This document shows positions 61,393-64,000 of a stretch of DNA of 64,000 nt, piece after piece. The notes under the pieces were generated by a model. The model was not told the DNA's origin. It saw only the letters and a program-made list of their open reading frames with translations, and ran no database searches. The stretch lies in the NCBI GenBank assembly GCA_016706275.1, contig JADJJY010000001.1, positions 1,178,001 through 1,242,000 on the forward strand, given 5' to 3'. The translations under genes were made by a program, and so were the position numbers. The number at the start of each line of letters is the position of its first letter. Within the stretch, counting starts at the first letter, position 1. This DNA is from Chloracidobacterium sp. Lineage in GTDB: Bacteria; Acidobacteriota; Blastocatellia; Pyrinomonadales; Pyrinomonadaceae.

Positions 61393-63684
61393 ATGCGAGA
61401 GTGCCAGATCTTCAGTTTCCGTTTTATTCCCCATTCAATACTTCTTTGTTTGAGTATATTTCTCGTTGCCTGCGGCCATTCGACGGCGTCGTTTTTGGCA
61501 AAGGGCGAGGAATATTTGCAGAAACGTAAGTTTCACGATGCGATGATGCAGTTCCGTTCGGCGGCTGAGTCCGACAGCGGTTCCGCTGGTGCGCATTGGG
61601 GGCTCGCACGGTCGTATGAAAATCTGGGGCAATTTAACGAGGTGCTGGACGAGTTACGCAAAACGATCGAGCTTGACAATACCAATCTTGAAGCCAAGGC
61701 AAAACTCGGCAGCTATTTTCTGCTGGTCCAGCCGCCGATGATCTCTGAGACCGAAAAGCTCCGTGACGAGATCCTCGCCGCCGATCCAAAATTTATTGAG
61801 GGACACATCCTGACCGCGACGATCATGGCTGCACAGGGTAAACCCGACGCCGACGTTATCGCACAGGTCAATAAGGCTATCGACCTAAACCCGCAGCGGA
61901 TCGAATCGTACATCAGCCTTGAGCGCATGTACATGACGCGCGAAAAGGCGCCTGAGGCTGAGGCTGCGATACAGCGGGGAATTGCGGCAAACCCTGGTTC
62001 GGTAACCGGTTTGACCGAATATGGACGATTTTTGATGTATGCCGCACGCGACGCCGAGGCCGAGGCTCAGTTTCAAAAGGCGATCGCTGCCGACGGCACG
62101 AGCATCGACGCCCACGAATCCATCGCCCAGTTTTATGTGACGAGCCGTCAGTTTGAAAAGGCTGAAGCGGCATACAAAAATCTTATCCAGGTTCAGGACA
62201 ACAGCCCCGAGAGCCGTCTTGAGCTTGCCGAATTTTATTCGACCACCGAGCGTAAAGACGAAGCCGTCGCCGTTCTCGAACAGATCATCGCAGACGCTCC
62301 GGATTACGTGTTGGCACGTTACCGCGTCGGCCAGATGTACCTCGACCGCAAAGAAACCGCAAAGGTCTATGAGCAGCTCGATGTTCTCTTAAAGATCAAT
62401 GACGCCGACACTCAGGCGCTGATGCTCCGATCGCGGGCTAAGATGCAGGACAGCAAACCTGACGAAGCCGTTAAGGATATCGAAGACGTTCTCAAACAGC
62501 AGCCGAGCAACCGCGACGCCCTTTATTTGATGGCGCAGGCACGGCTCGCTCTCGGACAAAACGATCAGGCAAATGCATTCATCGGTGATATCGAACGATT
62601 TCATCCGACATTTTTGAAAGTCGGGCTGTTAAAAATACAGGCCGCATTTTCAGCGGGTGATGCTCAGAGTGCACTGAAACTTTCGAATGAGCTGATAGAC
62701 AAAACGAGCTCCGCTCAGCCAAATGCCGACAATACTCCGCAGATCATCTTGGACCTGCGAATAAAAGGCATCTCGTCCCGTGGACTGGCTTATCTCGATC
62801 TCGGAAAACTCGCCGAAGCGAAATATGACCTGCAGGATGTCGTCCGGCTGACACCGCGTTCGTCAGGGGCGATGGTCAATCTGGCAAAGGTATTTATTGC
62901 CGAACGAAACGCTGCTGCCGCACTCGACCTTTACGAAAAGGCATATGCGGCGGACGCGAAAAATTTTGACGCGATAAGCGGCATCGTCAATATGGCGATC
63001 CAGATGGGCCAGACTGAAAAGGCACATACGCGGATCGCGAGCTTTATCGATGCAAATGCGGGCAAGGGCGACGTTATCGCCGCTCTGCGTTATCTGAATG
63101 CAACAGTATTCACCGCCGAAAAGAATAATCCGGCGGCTGAGAAAGAATTGCTGGCGGCGATCGAGCTTGATGCCGATTATCTGCCGGCATATTCGGCTTA
63201 CGCGAGCCTGCTAACCAGCCAAAACCGCACCGACGAAGCTCTTGCACAGTACAAGAAAGTTATCGAGAAAAAGCCAGCCGCTCAGGTATATACGATGATC
63301 GGCATTCTCGAAGACGGCCGTGGAAATACCGCCGAGGCTGAGGCTAATTACCGCAAGGCCCTCGATATCGCACCCGATTCGGCCATCGCCGCCAACAATC
63401 TGGCGTGGTTGCTCGCCGATCATTCGGGAAATCTAGATGAGGCTCTGCAGCTTGCAAGCGGTGCGGTCGCGCGCAATCAGAACGTTGCCGAATATTACGA
63501 CACTCTTGGCTGGGTCTATCTCAAAAAAGGATTGACCTCACCGGCGGTCGAACAGATGAAGAAAGCGGTCGCGCTCGAAGAGTCGAACGCTAAAAAGACG
63601 GGCACAACGCCAAAACCGGACTATCGCAACCGTTTGGCACAGGCGTTGGCAAAGGCCGGTGGTAAACCGGCGGCGAGCGTTTAG
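61393..63684 (+). CDS. prsT: XrtA-system TPR repeat lipoprotein PrsT
   Basis: A 763-residue protein made almost wholly of tetratricopeptide repeats (about 18-20), from EEYLQKRKFHDAMMQFRSAAE through ANYRKALDIAPDSAIAANNLAWLL and VEQMKKAVALEES. The N-terminal signal ends in LVACGH, a lipobox giving a lipid-anchored Cys. Size, repeats and position next to exosortase, a PEP-CTERM-like mini-protein and a Wzz-like gene match PrsT of PEP-CTERM/exopolysaccharide loci, where it acts in polymer export or assembly. It is 10 bp before the next gene. Confidence 0.82.
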   Translation: MRECQIFSFRFIPHSILLCLSIFLVACGHSTASFLAKGEEYLQKRKFHDAMMQFRSAAESDSGSAGAHWGLARSYENLGQFNEVLDELRKTIELDNTNLEAKAKLGSYFLLVQPPMISETEKLRDEILAADPKFIEGHILTATIMAAQGKPDADVIAQVNKAIDLNPQRIESYISLERMYMTREKAPEAEAAIQRGIAANPGSVTGLTEYGRFLMYAARDAEAEAQFQKAIAADGTSIDAHESIAQFYVTSRQFEKAEAAYKNLIQVQDNSPESRLELAEFYSTTERKDEAVAVLEQIIADAPDYVLARYRVGQMYLDRKETAKVYEQLDVLLKINDADTQALMLRSRAKMQDSKPDEAVKDIEDVLKQQPSNRDALYLMAQARLALGQNDQANAFIGDIERFHPTFLKVGLLKIQAAFSAGDAQSALKLSNELIDKTSSAQPNADNTPQIILDLRIKGISSRGLAYLDLGKLAEAKYDLQDVVRLTPRSSGAMVNLAKVFIAERNAAAALDLYEKAYAADAKNFDAISGIVNMAIQMGQTEKAHTRIASFIDANAGKGDVIAALRYLNATVFTAEKNNPAAEKELLAAIELDADYLPAYSAYASLLTSQNRTDEALAQYKKVIEKKPAAQVYTMIGILEDGRGNTAEAEANYRKALDIAPDSAIAANNLAWLLADHSGNLDEALQLASGAVARNQNVAEYYDTLGWVYLKKGLTSPAVEQMKKAVALEESNAKKTGTTPKPDYRNRLAQALAKAGGKPAASV

Positions 63685-63694
63685 GGGATAGAAA

Positions 63695-63880
63695 ATGATG
63701 CTCGGTTTTGTTGAAATTTTTGACCTCGCGGCGTTGGAAACGCTGTTTATCGGCATTCCCGAATCTGTCGGACTGCTTGTATTCGGGGTCGTATTAGTTG
63801 GCTTGGCGGTACTTATACGCCGGTTCATGGGTCGTGGAGAGACACGCACCACGGACGAAAAGTTAGGAAAAAAGGCCTAG
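63695..63880 (+). CDS. 61-residue PEP-CTERM-like mini-protein
   Basis: The protein consists of a short amphipathic N-terminus (MMLGFVEIFDLAALETLFIG) and IPESVGLLVFGVVLVGLAVL followed by IRRFMGRGE and a charged tail. P-E-S, a hydrophobic helix of about 17 residues and an Arg cluster form the tripartite layout of PEP-CTERM sorting signals, although Ser replaces the second Pro and 13 residues follow the Arg cluster instead of ending there. It has no separate N-terminal signal peptide, so it may be a plain membrane peptide. AGGGGATA fixes the start. It lies between prsT and the Wzz-like gene, 29 bp before the latter. Confidence 0.65.
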   Translation: MMLGFVEIFDLAALETLFIGIPESVGLLVFGVVLVGLAVLIRRFMGRGETRTTDEKLGKKA

Positions 63881-63909
63881 ATCGCAGTTTGTAGATAAGG
63901 ATCAAAGAG

Positions 63910-64000
63910 ATGAGCGTTGAATTTAGACAAAGAAAACCCGGTGAACTGTTTGGCATACTCAAACGCCAGAAATGGCTGATCATTTTGCCGATACTTACGC
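63910..64000 (+). CDS. Wzz-like polysaccharide chain-length determinant, 5' end only
   Basis: Only 30 codons are inside the window: MSVEFRQRKPGELFGILKRQ then KWLIILPILT. A short cytoplasmic N-terminus with LKRxKWLIxxP entering the first transmembrane helix is typical of Wzz/GumC/XrtA-associated chain-length proteins. It fits the exopolysaccharide context; the rest lies beyond the window. Confidence 0.6.
   Translation, partial: MSVEFRQRKPGELFGILKRQKWLIILPILT

Overview
The window is about 64 kb of a diderm bacterial chromosome of moderate GC. It is gene-dense, with no rRNA, tRNA, CRISPR array, prophage or transposase that I can recognise. Outer-membrane traits (TonB-like protein, HtrA protease, lipoproteins, S46 peptidase, exosortase/EpsI/PrsT locus) together with a B12-dependent ribonucleotide reductase, a DUF4388-DnaJ-TPR protein and secreted proteins ending in carboxypeptidase-regulatory-like domains suggest Acidobacteriota, perhaps class Blastocatellia. 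That placement is inference; no marker gene here proves it.

Layout. 0-6 kb: FAD oxidoreductase, histone-deacetylase-like amidohydrolase, zinc-ribbon protein, PaaG-like enoyl-CoA hydratase, heme oxygenase behind a Fur-box-like site, and a broken MFS transporter. 6-12 kb (mostly minus): HD-GYP-like protein, secreted surface proteins including a seven-unit propeller, and a DUF4388-DnaJ-TPR protein split by a frameshift. 12-18 kb: GNAT, Rieske oxygenase, ligA, a MNT/HEPN toxin-antitoxin pair, glyA and a PLA2-like secreted protein. 18-28 kb: zinc alcohol dehydrogenase, HtrA, aldehyde dehydrogenase, a VapB remnant, alanine dehydrogenase, DUF512 radical-SAM protein, TonB. 28-36 kb (minus): VanW, a purine-catabolic cluster (guaD, xdhA, xdhB, xdhC), glutaminyl cyclotransferase and a SurA/DsbA-like fusion. 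36-46 kb: alkyladenine glycosylase, P450, aminotransferase, a DUF433/DUF5615 toxin-antitoxin pair coupled to an S46 peptidase, Mpl and a DacB-type carboxypeptidase. 47-55 kb: a large secreted protein, a NapH-like ferredoxin-TPR membrane protein, B12-dependent nrdJ with a paired NrdR box, flavin reductase and polyprenyl synthase. 55-64 kb: an exosortase/EpsI fusion, a five-gene operon of unknown secreted proteins, PrsT, a 61-residue PEP-CTERM-like mini-protein and the start of a Wzz-like chain-length protein. This last block is an exopolysaccharide/protein-sorting locus.

The most unusual property is the density of small inverted-repeat elements of several unrelated families: REP-like pairs, heptamer repeats, perfect hairpins with three-base loops, and a 28-bp palindrome. 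Several lie in frame inside conserved genes (XdhC, XdhA, NrdJ, the DUF512 protein, Mpg, the exosortase-EpsI linker), resembling the protein-coding palindromic elements of Rickettsia. Some supply the stop codons of convergent genes.

Four genes are interrupted by frameshifts. Three of them are repaired by adding a single base, so uncorrected assembly indels are a serious alternative to real decay.
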